From Caldicellulosiruptor acetigenus (GTDB lineage: Bacteria > Bacillota > Thermoanaerobacteria > Caldicellulosiruptorales > Caldicellulosiruptoraceae), in NCBI RefSeq assembly GCF_026914305.1, contig NZ_CP113866.1, positions 2,049,501 through 2,113,500 of the forward strand: 64,000 nucleotides of DNA. The letters run 5' to 3'. The notes beneath the pieces were generated by a model. It was not told the origin of the DNA. It saw nothing but the letters and a program-made list of their open reading frames with translations, and did no database searches. The translations under genes and the position numbers were made by a program. This document shows, piece by piece, positions 1 to 9,015 of this stretch (position 1 is its first letter; the number at the start of each line of letters is the position of its first letter).

Positions 1-441
1 CTTTTCTATAAGGGTTTCAAGCTGAATGTCAAGACCTTCTGTGAGAAGAATGCAATCAAACTTCAAATCTGTGTACTTTTCAAAAAGGTTCTGGGCAGTT
101 AATATGAGAACATCAAAACCATCCTCAAAAATCTTTACAAACTGCTCTATCCTGGTAATTTCAGAATCCCTGCTCTTTGCAAAAGATGCAACATATGGAT
201 TTTCTCTTTCCTGCAGGCTCACTACACTACTAAAAAGGTTTTTAAACCTTCTTTCCCACTCAAGTTTTGCTCTTTGAGTTGTTATAAACAACGCCTTTTT
301 GTTAAATTTTTCACATAAAGACTTGACCACAAGTGCCTTCCCCATCTCACCAACGCCTGTGACAACAACAGGAAGGCTTTTTTTGGCAACAATCTCTTCA
401 AGAGTTTTAAAGCCATCAAGCCTTTCTAAAACCTTTAACAA
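1..441 (-). CDS. mfd: Transcription-repair coupling factor Mfd, N-terminal part (cut by window edge)
   Basis: The frame runs off the left edge, leaving about 147 N-terminal residues. Mfd is the large ATPase that removes RNA polymerase stalled at DNA lesions and recruits UvrA. The visible part resembles the UvrB-like damage-recognition module: it opens LLKVLERLDG, has a degenerate nucleotide-binding-type loop (VVTGVGEMGKALV), and continues into LFITTQRAKLEWERR. The helicase motifs lie outside the window. The likely start is TTG at 441, in the same frame as pth and one codon after the pth stop, so the two genes are almost certainly co-transcribed. The pth-mfd pair is a conserved order in Firmicutes, which is the main support for the name. 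Confidence 0.8.
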   Translation of the reverse strand, partial: MLKVLERLDGFKTLEEIVAKKSLPVVVTGVGEMGKALVVKSLCEKFNKKALFITTQRAKLEWERRFKNLFSSVVSLQERENPYVASFAKSRDSEITRIEQFVKIFEDGFDVLILTAQNLFEKYTDLKFDCILLTEGLDIQLETLIEK

Positions 442-444
442 AGC

Positions 445-1014
445 CTACACCACCACATCCCCGTTTATATAGTTCATTGCTCTGTCTATGTCACTTTCAA
501 GCAAGATTTTTATCCCGTTTGCTGCTTTTTCAATTGCTTTGAATATCTTTTCTTTTTCACCGTCTTCAAACTCAGATAAAACATATTTTACCATATCATA
601 CTTTGGAACACCAATACCTATTCTGATTCTGGGAAACTCTTCTGTCCCCAGGCGCTGTATTATTGATTTTACGCCATTGTGCCCTCCATCAGACCCTTTT
701 TTTCTCATCTTCACAACTCCAACATCAAATGCTATGTCGTCGTAAATCACAATGAGCTTTTCAGGTTTTATTTTATAAAAGTTCACAGCTTCTATGATAC
801 TATCACCACTTGCGTTCATATACGTCATTGGTTTTAAAAGCAAAACTTTTTTACCGGAATATTCAAAGCTGCCAACCAAACCTTTGAACTTTATTTTGTC
901 AACTTTGGTGTTAAAAAACTGTGCTAAATAGTCAATCGCTAAAAAACCTGCATTGTGTCTTGTAAATGTGTATCTCTCACCAGGATTACCAAGCCCTGCA
1001 ATGATATAGTCCAA
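445..1014 (-). CDS. pth: Peptidyl-tRNA hydrolase
   Basis: Cytosolic esterase that releases peptides from peptidyl-tRNA dropped by stalled ribosomes, recycling tRNA. The 189-residue product has the usual family length and signatures: AGLGNPGERYTFTRHNAGF near residues 7-25 (the His of the TRHN motif is catalytic), KPMTYMNASG around residue 62, and IYDDIAFDVG followed by GSDGGHNGVKSI. The start is TTG at 1014, preceded at about 10 bases by GGAG. It lies downstream of prs behind a terminator-like hairpin and directly upstream of mfd. Confidence 0.95.
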   Translation of the reverse strand: MDYIIAGLGNPGERYTFTRHNAGFLAIDYLAQFFNTKVDKIKFKGLVGSFEYSGKKVLLLKPMTYMNASGDSIIEAVNFYKIKPEKLIVIYDDIAFDVGVVKMRKKGSDGGHNGVKSIIQRLGTEEFPRIRIGIGVPKYDMVKYVLSEFEDGEKEKIFKAIEKAANGIKILLESDIDRAMNYINGDVVV

Positions 1015-1046
1015 CTTTTTCTCACTCCTTTTTTATTTACAAAAAC

Positions 1047-1080
1047 AGGCTGCCTTTTAAACCATGTCAAAAGACAGCCT
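1047..1080 (-). terminator. Intrinsic terminator downstream of prs
   Basis: A 12-bp inverted repeat with one mismatch, arms at 1047-1058 and 1069-1080 (AGGCTGCCTTTT type), is followed on the minus strand by GTTTTTG. It lies 26 bases past the prs stop and about 30 before pth, so it should end or attenuate the glmU-prs transcript. Confidence 0.75.
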
Positions 1081-1106
1081 TTATTTATCTTCTTTGAAAG
1101 CAATTT

Positions 1107-2084
1107 TTATCTGTTCCCTTTTGTGCTTATATATTCATCAAAAAGGGTAGAAATAGCCACATCCTCGTATATTCTTGTTATTGCTTCAGCAAAAAGGCTT
1201 GCAACAGACAACACCTTTATCTTATCTATCCTCTTTTCAGGCGGAAGAGGAATTGTATTTAGAACAACAAGCTCTTTTATTGGTGACTCTTTTATCCTCT
1301 CAACAGCAGGTCCGGATAAAACCGGGTGCGTACAGCACGCGTAAACTTCTTTTGCACCATAATCCATAAGAGCCTGAGCTGCAGCAACAATTGTACCTGC
1401 CGTATCTATCATGTCATCAACCATCAAACATGTCTTGTCTTTCACATCACCAATTATGTTCATAATCTCGGCAACATTTGCTTTGGGTCTTCTCTTGTCA
1501 ACTATGGCAAGCGGCAGGTCAAGCTTTGTTGCAAAGTTACGTGCACGTGTCACACTTCCAAGGTCTGGCGATACAACAACAGCATTCTCTAAGTTTACAT
1601 TTTCCATAAAATATTTTGCTAAAATTGGAACACCAATTAGATGGTCAAGTGGTATGTCAAAAAACCCTTGAATCTGAGGTGCATGAAGGTCCATTGTCAG
1701 GACTCTGTCTGCCCCTGCAGATGTTATCAAATTTGCAACAAGCTTTGCTGTGATTGGGTCGCGAGCCCGTGCTTTTCTGTCCTGTCTTGCATATCCATAG
1801 TATGGTATCACAGCTGTAATTCTTCCTGCCGAGGCTCTTTTGAAAGCGTCAATCATGATTAAAAGTTCCATCAGATTTTCATTTACAGGATGACAGGTAG
1901 ACTGGACCACAAAAACATCTGCACCGCGCACAGTTTCGTTTATTCTAACTGATATCTCACCGTCTGAAAACCTGCCAATCTCTGCATCACCAAGTTTTTT
2001 ACCAAGGTGACTGGCTATCTCTTCTGCAAGCTCCTTGTTTGAATTACCGGTAAATATTTTTATCTCTTTACCATGTGTTATCAC
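1107..2084 (-). CDS. prs: Ribose-phosphate pyrophosphokinase (PRPP synthase)
   Basis: Makes PRPP from ribose 5-phosphate and ATP for nucleotide, histidine and NAD synthesis. Family motifs are complete: [24 protein letters not shown], the flexible loop [27 protein letters not shown], and the PRPP-binding loop [11 protein letters not shown]. The frame stays open upstream to a TTG at 2135, but a TATAAT box at 2146-2141 would place the RNA start at about that TTG. I therefore prefer the GTG at 2084, which has GGGGG eight bases upstream and gives about 325 residues, close to the usual 315-320. It follows glmU by about 115 bases. Confidence 0.95.
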   Translation of the reverse strand: MITHGKEIKIFTGNSNKELAEEIASHLGKKLGDAEIGRFSDGEISVRINETVRGADVFVVQSTCHPVNENLMELLIMIDAFKRASAGRITAVIPYYGYARQDRKARARDPITAKLVANLITSAGADRVLTMDLHAPQIQGFFDIPLDHLIGVPILAKYFMENVNLENAVVVSPDLGSVTRARNFATKLDLPLAIVDKRRPKANVAEIMNIIGDVKDKTCLMVDDMIDTAGTIVAAAQALMDYGAKEVYACCTHPVLSGPAVERIKESPIKELVVLNTIPLPPEKRIDKIKVLSVASLFAEAITRIYEDVAISTLFDEYISTKGNR

Positions 2085-2140
2085 TTTTTTTACCCCCAGC
2101 ACAAAAGTTAATTTTTCTACCCTTTTCCCACGCAAACTAT

Positions 2141-2146
2141 ATTATA
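2141..2146 (-). promoter_or_regulatory. Candidate -10 box upstream of prs
   Basis: TATAAT is read on the minus strand from 2146 to 2141, with no good -35 hexamer 16-18 bases upstream. It may give prs a transcript independent of the murA-glmU run, and it argues against the most upstream in-frame TTG as the start codon. Confidence 0.4.
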
Positions 2147-2201
2147 ACACAAAATATTCAATAAATTTATCTTAAAATGTCTACAAAATCTATTCATTTT
2201 A

Positions 2202-3599
2202 TTATTTATTATTGTGGTTTTCATACATCTTCTTGCGCTTTAAAACCCAGCCTTCTTTTATAGTCTGCCTTTCACGGGCAATCGCAAGAGCATCTGCAGG
2301 AACATCATCTGTGATTGTAGAACCTGCCGCAATGTATGCATTCTTCCCTATCTTAACTGGCGCTACAAGGTTCGAGTTGCAGCCAATAAACGCGTTGTCT
2401 TCAACCACTGTTCTGTGCTTTTTATACCCATCATAGTTTACAAATATAGTACCACACCCCAAATTCACATTTTCACCAATGTCAGCATCTCCAATGTATG
2501 TAAGATGAGCTGACTTTGTATTTCTGCCCACCTTTGAGTTTTTCACTTCAACAAAGTTGCCAATCTTAACACCTTCTTCTAAGATGCTGTTTGGTCGCAA
2601 GTGTGCATAAGGTCCAACCTTTACATTGTCTTTTATCTCTGAATCCTCAATCACCGAAAACCATACATGGCACTTGTTACCTATTTTTGAATTTACAATG
2701 TATGAGTTTGGACCAATTACGCACTCTTCCCCTATTGTAGTGTTGCCAAGTATGAATGTGCCGGGATATATCACTGTGTCTTTGCCTATCTGCACATCTG
2801 GATGAATGTAGACAGAATACATATCTATCATTTGAACACCTTCTGCAAGGTGCTTTTTATTTATTCTTATTTTAAGCTCCTGCTCAGCCAAAAATAATTC
2901 ATACCTTGAGTTAATGCCCATGACCTCAAAATTATCATCACATAGGACTTTTACTACCTTCTTACCTTCTCTATTTAGTATCTCTATACTGTCTGTAAGA
3001 TAATACTCTTGCTGGCTGTTGTTATTGTCTATCTTTGTTAAAACACTTGCAAGCGCATTTCTTTCAAAACAATAAAATCCTGGATTTATTTCTTTTATTC
3101 GCCTTTGCTCATCTGTTGCATCTTTTTCCTCGACAATCTTTAACACATTGCCATTTTCATCAGAAATTATTCTCCCATACCCATACGGATTTTCAAAGAC
3201 AGCTGTTAAAAGACAGAGCGATGCTCCTTCCTCTTTTCTTTTTTCAGAAATTCTTTTTAGTGTATCAGCTTTAATAAAAGGTGCATCTGCGTAAAGCACA
3301 AACACATCTTCTGCTTCTTTTGATACCTTATCCATTGCACATATCACTGCATGTGCAGTCCCAAGCTGCTTTTCTTGATGAGCAAATTTTACATTTCTAC
3401 TTTCTAATGCCTTGTAAACATCCTCTTTTTTGTTGCCTACAACAACTATTATCTGGCTATCTTCAAAGTTTTTCTCAATTTCATCAATCAGGTAAAGTAT
3501 CATTGGCTTTCCCATTATCTTTTGTACAACCTTAGAATACTTTGACTTCATTCTTTTGCCTTCACCAGCAGCAAGCACAATAAACGTTTGCCTTTTCAT
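2202..3599 (-). CDS. glmU: Bifunctional N-acetylglucosamine-1-phosphate uridyltransferase / glucosamine-1-phosphate acetyltransferase
   Basis: Makes UDP-GlcNAc, the precursor of peptidoglycan. The 465-residue protein begins with the nucleotidyltransferase signature [15 protein letters not shown] (residues 9-23), followed by QLGTAHAV and YADAPF. From about residue 255 the protein becomes a hexapeptide-repeat left-handed beta helix with the acetyltransferase motifs [21 protein letters not shown] and [13 protein letters not shown]. Length and domain order match the family. The ATG at 3599 overlaps the stop of the deaminase gene (ATGA), so translation is probably coupled. The glmU-prs order is common in Firmicutes. 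Confidence 0.96.
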   Translation of the reverse strand: MKRQTFIVLAAGEGKRMKSKYSKVVQKIMGKPMILYLIDEIEKNFEDSQIIVVVGNKKEDVYKALESRNVKFAHQEKQLGTAHAVICAMDKVSKEAEDVFVLYADAPFIKADTLKRISEKRKEEGASLCLLTAVFENPYGYGRIISDENGNVLKIVEEKDATDEQRRIKEINPGFYCFERNALASVLTKIDNNNSQQEYYLTDSIEILNREGKKVVKVLCDDNFEVMGINSRYELFLAEQELKIRINKKHLAEGVQMIDMYSVYIHPDVQIGKDTVIYPGTFILGNTTIGEECVIGPNSYIVNSKIGNKCHVWFSVIEDSEIKDNVKVGPYAHLRPNSILEEGVKIGNFVEVKNSKVGRNTKSAHLTYIGDADIGENVNLGCGTIFVNYDGYKKHRTVVEDNAFIGCNSNLVAPVKIGKNAYIAAGSTITDDVPADALAIARERQTIKEGWVLKRKKMYENHNNK

Positions 3600-4060
3600 T
3601 TCAAATCACCTTCACCATTTTCTTCAAACTTTACAACCTCTATTCCCGCTTCCCTAAATATCTGCTGGCTCATCTCATCTGGATACGAACCTTTGTATAT
3701 AACCTTTTTTATCCCTGCGTTTACTATCATCTTTGCGCATATCACGCAAGGATATGTGGTTGTGTAAATTACACTTCCATCTATCACAACACCCATTTTT
3801 GCCGCCTGGATTATGGCGTTTTGTTCTGCATGAAGTCCTCTGCAAAGCTCATGTCTCTGCCCTGAAGGGACATTTAGCTTTTCTCTCAGACACCCAACCT
3901 CTTCACAGTGAGGAAGGCCTGTCGGTGCTCCATTGTACCCTGTTGCAAGAATCCTTTTGTCTTTTACAATCAAAGCTCCCACTTTTCGCCTCAAACAAGT
4001 TGACCGCTCTTTTACTATATCCACAATCTGCATAAAGTATTCGTCCCATGTAGGTCTCAT
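3596..4060 (-). CDS. Deoxycytidylate (dCMP) deaminase, ComEB type
   Basis: Converts dCMP to dUMP, feeding dTMP synthesis. The 154-residue protein has the zinc-dependent cytidine-deaminase core: LHAEQNAI (zinc His and catalytic Glu) and [16 protein letters not shown] (two zinc Cys). An additional Cys/His-rich loop between GYNGAP and the HAE motif (PHCEEVGC...HELCRG) is typical of dCMP deaminases rather than cytidine deaminases. The ATG start has GGAGG-like sequence upstream. It lies between upp and glmU and overlaps glmU by 4 bases. The competence name comEB is used for homologues, but a competence role is not implied. Confidence 0.9.
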   Translation of the reverse strand: MRPTWDEYFMQIVDIVKERSTCLRRKVGALIVKDKRILATGYNGAPTGLPHCEEVGCLREKLNVPSGQRHELCRGLHAEQNAIIQAAKMGVVIDGSVIYTTTYPCVICAKMIVNAGIKKVIYKGSYPDEMSQQIFREAGIEVVKFEENGEGDLK

Positions 4061-4114
4061 CTCAAAAATCCTCCATCCAGCTTCTTTGAACTTGTGTTTG
4101 TAACTTATCCAATG

Positions 4115-4756
4115 CTACTTTGTACCAAACAGTCTGTCACCGGCATCACCAAGCCCGGGAACAATATAGCCATGGTCATTTAGCTTCTCATCCACTGCTG
4201 CACAATAAATCTCAACGTCAGGATGGTCTTGAGTCAACCTTTCAATCCCTTCTGGTGCTGCAATGAGGCACATGAGTTTTAAGCTCTGAGGATTGTATCT
4301 TTTTATATAGTCAAATGCAGCAGAGGCAGACCCACCTGTTGCAAGCATTGGGTCAAGCACAATTATGTCTCTTTCATGAACATCCTGTGGAAGTTTGCAG
4401 TAATACTCAACAGGCTTTAAAGTCTCAGGGTCTCTGTAAAGGCCAATATGCCCCACCTTTGCAGCAGGAATTAACTTTAAAAGTCCATCTACCATACCAA
4501 GCCCGGCGCGCAGAATAGGCACAATGGCAAGTTTTCTCCCAGAGATTACTTTGCACTTTGCAACTCCAACAGGTGTTTCAATTTCAACCTCTTTTAAAGG
4601 CAGATTTCTTGTAACCTCATACGCCATGAGCATTGCTATCTCTTCAACAAGCTCCCTGAACTCTTTGACACCGGTGTTTTTGTCACGAATTAAGGTCAGC
4701 TTGTGCTGAATCAAAGGATGGTCAAATACGTATACATTTTTCTTGTACTCTACCAT
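4115..4756 (-). CDS. upp: Uracil phosphoribosyltransferase
   Basis: Pyrimidine salvage enzyme that joins uracil to PRPP to give UMP. The 213-residue length is typical. Visible motifs are [13 protein letters not shown] at the N terminus, [12 protein letters not shown], the PRPP-binding loop [12 protein letters not shown], and the C-terminal uracil site [21 protein letters not shown]. The ATG at 4756 follows AAAGGAGT. It is 38 bases downstream of rpiB, and the rpiB-upp order is conserved in Firmicutes. Confidence 0.96.
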   Translation of the reverse strand: MVEYKKNVYVFDHPLIQHKLTLIRDKNTGVKEFRELVEEIAMLMAYEVTRNLPLKEVEIETPVGVAKCKVISGRKLAIVPILRAGLGMVDGLLKLIPAAKVGHIGLYRDPETLKPVEYYCKLPQDVHERDIIVLDPMLATGGSASAAFDYIKRYNPQSLKLMCLIAAPEGIERLTQDHPDVEIYCAAVDEKLNDHGYIVPGLGDAGDRLFGTK

Positions 4757-4794
4757 ACTCTTTACTCCTTTCTAAAAATTTGTGAGGATTTTTT

Positions 4795-5241
4795 CTATTT
4801 CTGCTCATCCTCTATAAGATGTATCTTATCAACTCTTCTCTGATGCCTTCCACCTTCAAAGTTTGATGCCAAAAATGCATCTACAATCTCACATGCAAGC
4901 CCTTCACCGATAACCCTTGCACCCATCGCAAGGATGTTTGCGTTGTTGTGAGCTCGTGCAGCCTTGGCAGAAAATGTGTCATGGCAAAGAGCAGCTCTAA
5001 TTCCTTTTACCTTATTTGCAGCAATAGAGATTCCAATGCCTGTCCCGCAAATGAGTATACCAAATGTAAACTCTCCGTTTTTTACTGCCAGCGCCACATC
5101 CTTTGCAATGTCCGGGTAGTCGCAAGACTCTTGAGAGTACGTCCCAAAGTCCTTGTACTCAAGCCCCTTTTTCTCAAGATGTTTCTTGACCGCCTCTTTC
5201 AAAGGAAATCCTGCATGGTCAGAACCTATTGCAATCTTCAC
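4795..5241 (-). CDS. rpiB: Ribose 5-phosphate isomerase B
   Basis: Interconverts ribose 5-phosphate and ribulose 5-phosphate in the pentose phosphate pathway. The protein opens KIAIGSDHAGFPLKE and carries DYPDIA, the catalytic-Cys region GILICGTGIGISIAANK, and HNNANILAMGARVIG. An in-frame ATG at 5286 would add 15 residues, but the GTG at 5241 has GGGGAG nine bases upstream and gives 148 residues, the usual size, with a homology-consistent N terminus. The enzyme connects xylose-derived pentose phosphates with PRPP synthesis further down the same run. Confidence 0.93.
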   Translation of the reverse strand: MKIAIGSDHAGFPLKEAVKKHLEKKGLEYKDFGTYSQESCDYPDIAKDVALAVKNGEFTFGILICGTGIGISIAANKVKGIRAALCHDTFSAKAARAHNNANILAMGARVIGEGLACEIVDAFLASNFEGGRHQRRVDKIHLIEDEQK

Positions 5242-5270
5242 TTCTAAATTCTCCCCTTTCAAAAAATTCT

Positions 5271-6068
5271 TTATAGTAAAGAGCAAAGTGATGGACTGTA
5301 CCTGTTTGCAATTTCAAGAGAAAAATTATAACTTTCAAATACACCGTGCTGCTTTAAAATTGAACTTACTGTCAAAAGCGCAACATCCGGGTGATTATTC
5401 TCCTCACTCAGATGTCCTAAATAAATCCTTTTTGTACGAGCAAGATTCAATTTCAATATCATCTTGGCTGCCTGCTCATTTGAAAGATGACCTTTGTCAC
5501 CTTTTATTCTCTGTTTAAGGTGATATGGGTAAGGCCCAAACATCAGCATCTCAACATCGTGGTTTGACTCAAGCAAAATAATATCTGAAAAATCTATCAT
5601 TGCTGCAACACTGTCACTTACATGTCCAACGTCTGTGCAAATTGAAACTTTTTTGTCTTTGACATAAAAGCAAAACCCCATCGGGTCAGATGCATCGTGA
5701 GGTATTGAAAATGTATCAATTCCAATGCTTCCTACCGAAAAGCTTGTCCCTGTATCAATTAATTTGACATAGCTTTCGTCAACTTTGCCAAGAGAGTTTT
5801 TTATACTTTCCCATGTTTTGTAATTTGTTATAATGGGAACATTGAGCTTTCTAAAGTAAACGCCCGCACATTTAACATGGTCGTAGTGGTCATGAGAAAG
5901 TAAAATTGCATCAATCTTTTTGTTAAACCCAATTTTTTCAAGCGCCTGTGCAAGTTTTTTAAAGCTTACACCAGCATCAACTATAATTGATGTATCTTTG
6001 TACGAAATTAAAATGCTATTTCCACTGCTCCCACTGTACAGCGGACAGAAAAGCATTTCATCTGACAT
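5271..6068 (-). CDS. walJ: Metallo-beta-lactamase-fold hydrolase, WalJ/YycJ type
   Basis: 265 residues. The metal-binding motif SHDHYDHVKCAG near residue 60 and the downstream CTDVGHVSD, LESNHD and HLSEENNHPD motifs place it in the WalJ (YycJ) branch of the metallo-beta-lactamase superfamily, whose members are linked to DNA replication and cell-wall homeostasis. The early SGSSGNSILI segment also fits. The usual walRK partners are absent; it lies between murA and rpiB. The ATG at 6068 has GGGGAAAG upstream. The biochemical substrate cannot be read from sequence, and probable nuclease activity is a family inference. Confidence 0.85.
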   Translation of the reverse strand: MSDEMLFCPLYSGSSGNSILISYKDTSIIVDAGVSFKKLAQALEKIGFNKKIDAILLSHDHYDHVKCAGVYFRKLNVPIITNYKTWESIKNSLGKVDESYVKLIDTGTSFSVGSIGIDTFSIPHDASDPMGFCFYVKDKKVSICTDVGHVSDSVAAMIDFSDIILLESNHDVEMLMFGPYPYHLKQRIKGDKGHLSNEQAAKMILKLNLARTKRIYLGHLSEENNHPDVALLTVSSILKQHGVFESYNFSLEIANRYSPSLCSLL

Positions 6069-6089
6069 TATTATCTTTCCCCTTTTGTC

Positions 6090-7358
6090 TTATCTTCTTG
6101 AAACCTTTGCACCAAGTTTTGAAAGCTTTGAATCTATGTTTTCATAACCTCTATCAACATTTTTGGCATTGTAAATCACAGTTTGCCCTTTGGCTGCAAG
6201 CCCTGCAACAATCAAAGCAGCACCTGCTCGAAGGTCCACAGCCACAACCTCTGCCCCCTGAAGACTTTCCACACCTTCAACAACAGCAACTCTTCCCTCA
6301 ACCTTAATGTTTGCTCCCATTTTTTTGAGTTCATCAACATACTGGTACCTATTTTCCCACACACCCTCTGTCACAACGCTTGTACCGTTACAGAGACTTA
6401 ACAGCACTGTCATCTGAGGCTGAAGGTCTGTAGGAAAACCTGGGTATGGCATTGTCTTTATGCTTGCGCTTCTGAGCCTCCCTCTGCAAATGACCTCAAT
6501 GCTGTCCTCATAAGTTATAATCTCTGCACCCATCTCAACAAGCTTTGCTGTAAGCGACTCTAAATGTTTAGGAATCACATTTTTTACAATTACATGCCCT
6601 TTTGTTGCACATGCAGCAATCATATATGTCCCTGCTTCTATCTGGTCAGGAATGATAGCATACTTTGTTGGATAAAGCTTATCGACTCCTTCAATTCTGA
6701 TAACGTCAGTACCTGCACCTTTGATTTTTGCTCCCATGCTGTTTAGAAAATTTGCAGTGTCAACAACATGCGGTTCTTTTGCTGCATTTTCTATTATTGT
6801 TGTACCTTTGGCTTTGACAGCAGCAAGCATGAGATTAATTGTTGCACCAACAGACACAACATCCAAATATATCTTTGTGCCAACAAGCCTGTCTGCATAT
6901 GCCTTTATCATACCGTTTTCTATTTTTACCTCTGCGCCAAGCGCCCTAAAACCTTTTATGTGCTGGTCAATCGGTCTTGAACCAAAATTACATCCGCCTG
7001 GCATGGCAACTTCTGCTCTGCCAAACCGTGTAAGAAGTGCTCCTATAAGGTAATATGACGCTCTTATCTTCTTGACACTTTCATATGGTGCTATGTAACT
7101 GTGCAAGTTCCTCGCATCTATTTTAAGAGAATGATTGTCATATTCTATCTTTGCTCCAAGCCTTAGCAAAATGTCATCCATTGCAAACACATCTTCAATT
7201 AAAGGAAGGTTTTCTATAACGCTTTCTCCGTCAGCCATTAAAGCTGCGGGAATTACAGCAACTGCAGCATTCTTTGCACCGTTTATTACAACCTCGCCTT
7301 CTAACGGGTAGCCACCTTCTATCACAAGTTTTTCATAAGCTTCTTTCAACTCTTGCAC
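6090..7358 (-). CDS. murA: UDP-N-acetylglucosamine 1-carboxyvinyltransferase
   Basis: First committed step of peptidoglycan synthesis: transfers enolpyruvate from PEP to UDP-GlcNAc; the target of fosfomycin. The fosfomycin-reactive Cys is present in [14 protein letters not shown] (Cys 123). Other family segments are [53 protein letters not shown] and [13 protein letters not shown]. The GTG at 7358 lies too close to GAGAGG; the TTG four codons later at 7346 has better spacing and is an alternative start. It probably heads the housekeeping run. Confidence 0.95.
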   Translation of the reverse strand: MQELKEAYEKLVIEGGYPLEGEVVINGAKNAAVAVIPAALMADGESVIENLPLIEDVFAMDDILLRLGAKIEYDNHSLKIDARNLHSYIAPYESVKKIRASYYLIGALLTRFGRAEVAMPGGCNFGSRPIDQHIKGFRALGAEVKIENGMIKAYADRLVGTKIYLDVVSVGATINLMLAAVKAKGTTIIENAAKEPHVVDTANFLNSMGAKIKGAGTDVIRIEGVDKLYPTKYAIIPDQIEAGTYMIAACATKGHVIVKNVIPKHLESLTAKLVEMGAEIITYEDSIEVICRGRLRSASIKTMPYPGFPTDLQPQMTVLLSLCNGTSVVTEGVWENRYQYVDELKKMGANIKVEGRVAVVEGVESLQGAEVVAVDLRAGAALIVAGLAAKGQTVIYNAKNVDRGYENIDSKLSKLGAKVSRR

Positions 7359-7402
7359 CCTCTCTTTTCAAAAAGCTTTTATTTATTTTCCCATTCTTTT
7401 AT

Positions 7403-7408
7403 ATTATA
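7403..7408 (-). promoter_or_regulatory. Candidate -10 box for the murA operon
   Basis: TATAAT is read on the minus strand at 7408-7403, about 45 bases upstream of the murA start. No clear -35 hexamer is visible. The 230-base region to the divergent amidohydrolase gene holds no other recognisable element apart from a short palindrome (ATGATATCAT, 7530-7539). Confidence 0.45.
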
Positions 7409-7596
7409 TTCTTTCTTGCGAAATCTGAAAAGAAGAATATTCTTTTCATGAAACCAATTAAGAGACCATTGTATTCAACAATCTTTTTAGTTTTTTAAAG
7501 AGATATTTGTAGACTGGGGGGTATTAGAAATGATATCATATTTAATAAATGGAGAGTATGCACTTTCCTATAAATCTTAAGAAAGGACTGATGTAT

Positions 7597-8313
7597 GTGA
7601 AAATAGGTATTGTCCAAATGAAAATTAGCAGTGTCTTAACAAAAAATTTAAACAGAATAATTCATTTTTTGAGCCTTGCTAATGCGGAAGATGTGGATAT
7701 TATATGCTTTCCTGAAATGGCTCTTACAGGTTATAACATTGAATTGTTGCAATCTCAAGAACTCAATGAAAGAGTGAATCAACTTTTGGGACAAATAATT
7801 GATAAGTGCAGAGAATATGGCATTGTTTGTATAATCGGTCATCCATATAAAGAGGAAAATAAATTATTCAACAGAGCCTCAGTCATACTACCTACAGGGA
7901 AAATTCTGCATTACGACAAACAATATCCAACAGAACTTGAAAAAAGGATTTTCTCCTCTGGAAACGACATCCTTGTTTTTGAACACGACCAAAAAAGGTT
8001 TGGTGTGGTAATCTGCAGAGATCAAAACTATTATGAAATATTCAAAAAATATAAAGATAACGACTGTGATGGTGTATTTATCTTAGCTGCTCACTTTTAC
8101 AACCCAAAAGAAGCAAGATGGAAGATTGATAAAAACAGAGCAATACCAATTGCAAGGGCTGTAGAAAATCAATACTACGTATTTCTGGCAAATGCAGTAG
8201 GGCCACATTTGAAGATGATAAGTTTAGGACACAGCCTCATTGTTGATGGTGATGGATGCGTTGTATGTGAAGCCGATGAAGCAAGTGAGTGTTTACTGAG
8301 TATAGAATTATAA
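7597..8313 (+). CDS. Carbon-nitrogen hydrolase (nitrilase superfamily amidohydrolase)
   Basis: About 239 residues with the superfamily catalytic triad in order: Glu in CFPEMALTGYN, Lys in HYDKQYPTE, and Cys in GVVICRDQNYYE. Members hydrolyse amides or nitriles, and some are N-carbamoyl-amine hydrolases or omega-amidases. The substrate cannot be assigned, and the family is only generically identified. AAGGA at 7583-7587 lies 9 bases before GTG 7597 and only 3 before ATG 7591, so GTG is preferred; an ATG at 7549 is unlikely. It is an isolated plus-strand gene between two minus-strand operons. Confidence 0.85.
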   Translation: MKIGIVQMKISSVLTKNLNRIIHFLSLANAEDVDIICFPEMALTGYNIELLQSQELNERVNQLLGQIIDKCREYGIVCIIGHPYKEENKLFNRASVILPTGKILHYDKQYPTELEKRIFSSGNDILVFEHDQKRFGVVICRDQNYYEIFKKYKDNDCDGVFILAAHFYNPKEARWKIDKNRAIPIARAVENQYYVFLANAVGPHLKMISLGHSLIVDGDGCVVCEADEASECLLSIEL

Positions 8314-8322
8314 ACCACAATT

Positions 8323-9015
8323 TCATACTAATCTATAACCAACGCCGGGTTCTGTAATCAAATGTCGAGGTCTTGATGGATCAATTTCTATTTTTTTCCG
8401 AATTTGACCTATATATATCCGCAAATAATGAACTTCATTTTCATACATAGGCCCCCATACTTCTTTTAATAATTGTTTGTGAGTTACAACCTTTCCTGTA
8501 TTTAGTGCTAAAATTTTCAATATTTCAAATTCAGTTGGAGTAAGTTTTACTTCTTTCCCTTCTACCGTCACCTTTCTGCTTGCTAAATCAATTTTCAAAT
8601 CGTCAAGTTCCACAGAAATTTGGGGAGAAACCAATGTCCTATGTCTCAATGCAGTCCTTATGCGTGCAAGCAGTTCTCCCATTCCAAAAGGTTTAGTAAC
8701 ATAGTCATCAGCTCCTGAGTCTAAAGCCATAATTTTATCATTCTCTCTTTCTCTTACTGATAAAACAATTATAGGAGTTGAACTCCATTCTCTTATTTTT
8801 TTAATTATCTCTATTCCATCTATATCAGGTAATCCTAAATCTAAAATAATTATGTCAGGTTTAAAATTCAAGGCATACTTTATTCCTTCTTCACCATTAG
8901 CAGCTTCTTTTACTTCATATCCATATCCGCTTAACGCCACTTTTAGAAGATTTCGTATTTGGACCTCGTCATCAATGACCAATACCTTTACGTTTTTATC
9001 GCTCACGCGCATCAC
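8323..9015 (-). CDS. kdpE: Response regulator KdpE
   Basis: OmpR/PhoB-family regulator of 230 residues. The receiver domain (about residues 10-120) has the acidic pocket VIDDE, the phospho-acceptor Asp 59 in IIILDLGLPDIDG and Lys in YVTKPFGMGEL. The C-terminal winged helix (about 135-230) has LTPTEFEILKIL and EVHYLRIYIGQIRKKIE, close to KdpE. The ATG overlaps the end of kdpD by 4 bases. It is predicted to activate kdpFABC when potassium is limiting. Confidence 0.93.
   Translation of the reverse strand: MMRVSDKNVKVLVIDDEVQIRNLLKVALSGYGYEVKEAANGEEGIKYALNFKPDIIILDLGLPDIDGIEIIKKIREWSSTPIIVLSVRERENDKIMALDSGADDYVTKPFGMGELLARIRTALRHRTLVSPQISVELDDLKIDLASRKVTVEGKEVKLTPTEFEILKILALNTGKVVTHKQLLKEVWGPMYENEVHYLRIYIGQIRKKIEIDPSRPRHLITEPGVGYRLV

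Noticed and set aside
955-1344. Plus-strand open frame opposite prs and pth
   Set aside because: It is antisense to two well-supported genes, has low-complexity Leu/Ser/Phe composition and no credible ribosome site.
7530-7539. Palindrome ATGATATCAT upstream of the nitrilase-type gene
   Set aside because: Short and AT-rich; such palindromes are expected by chance in DNA of this composition, and no partner site was found.
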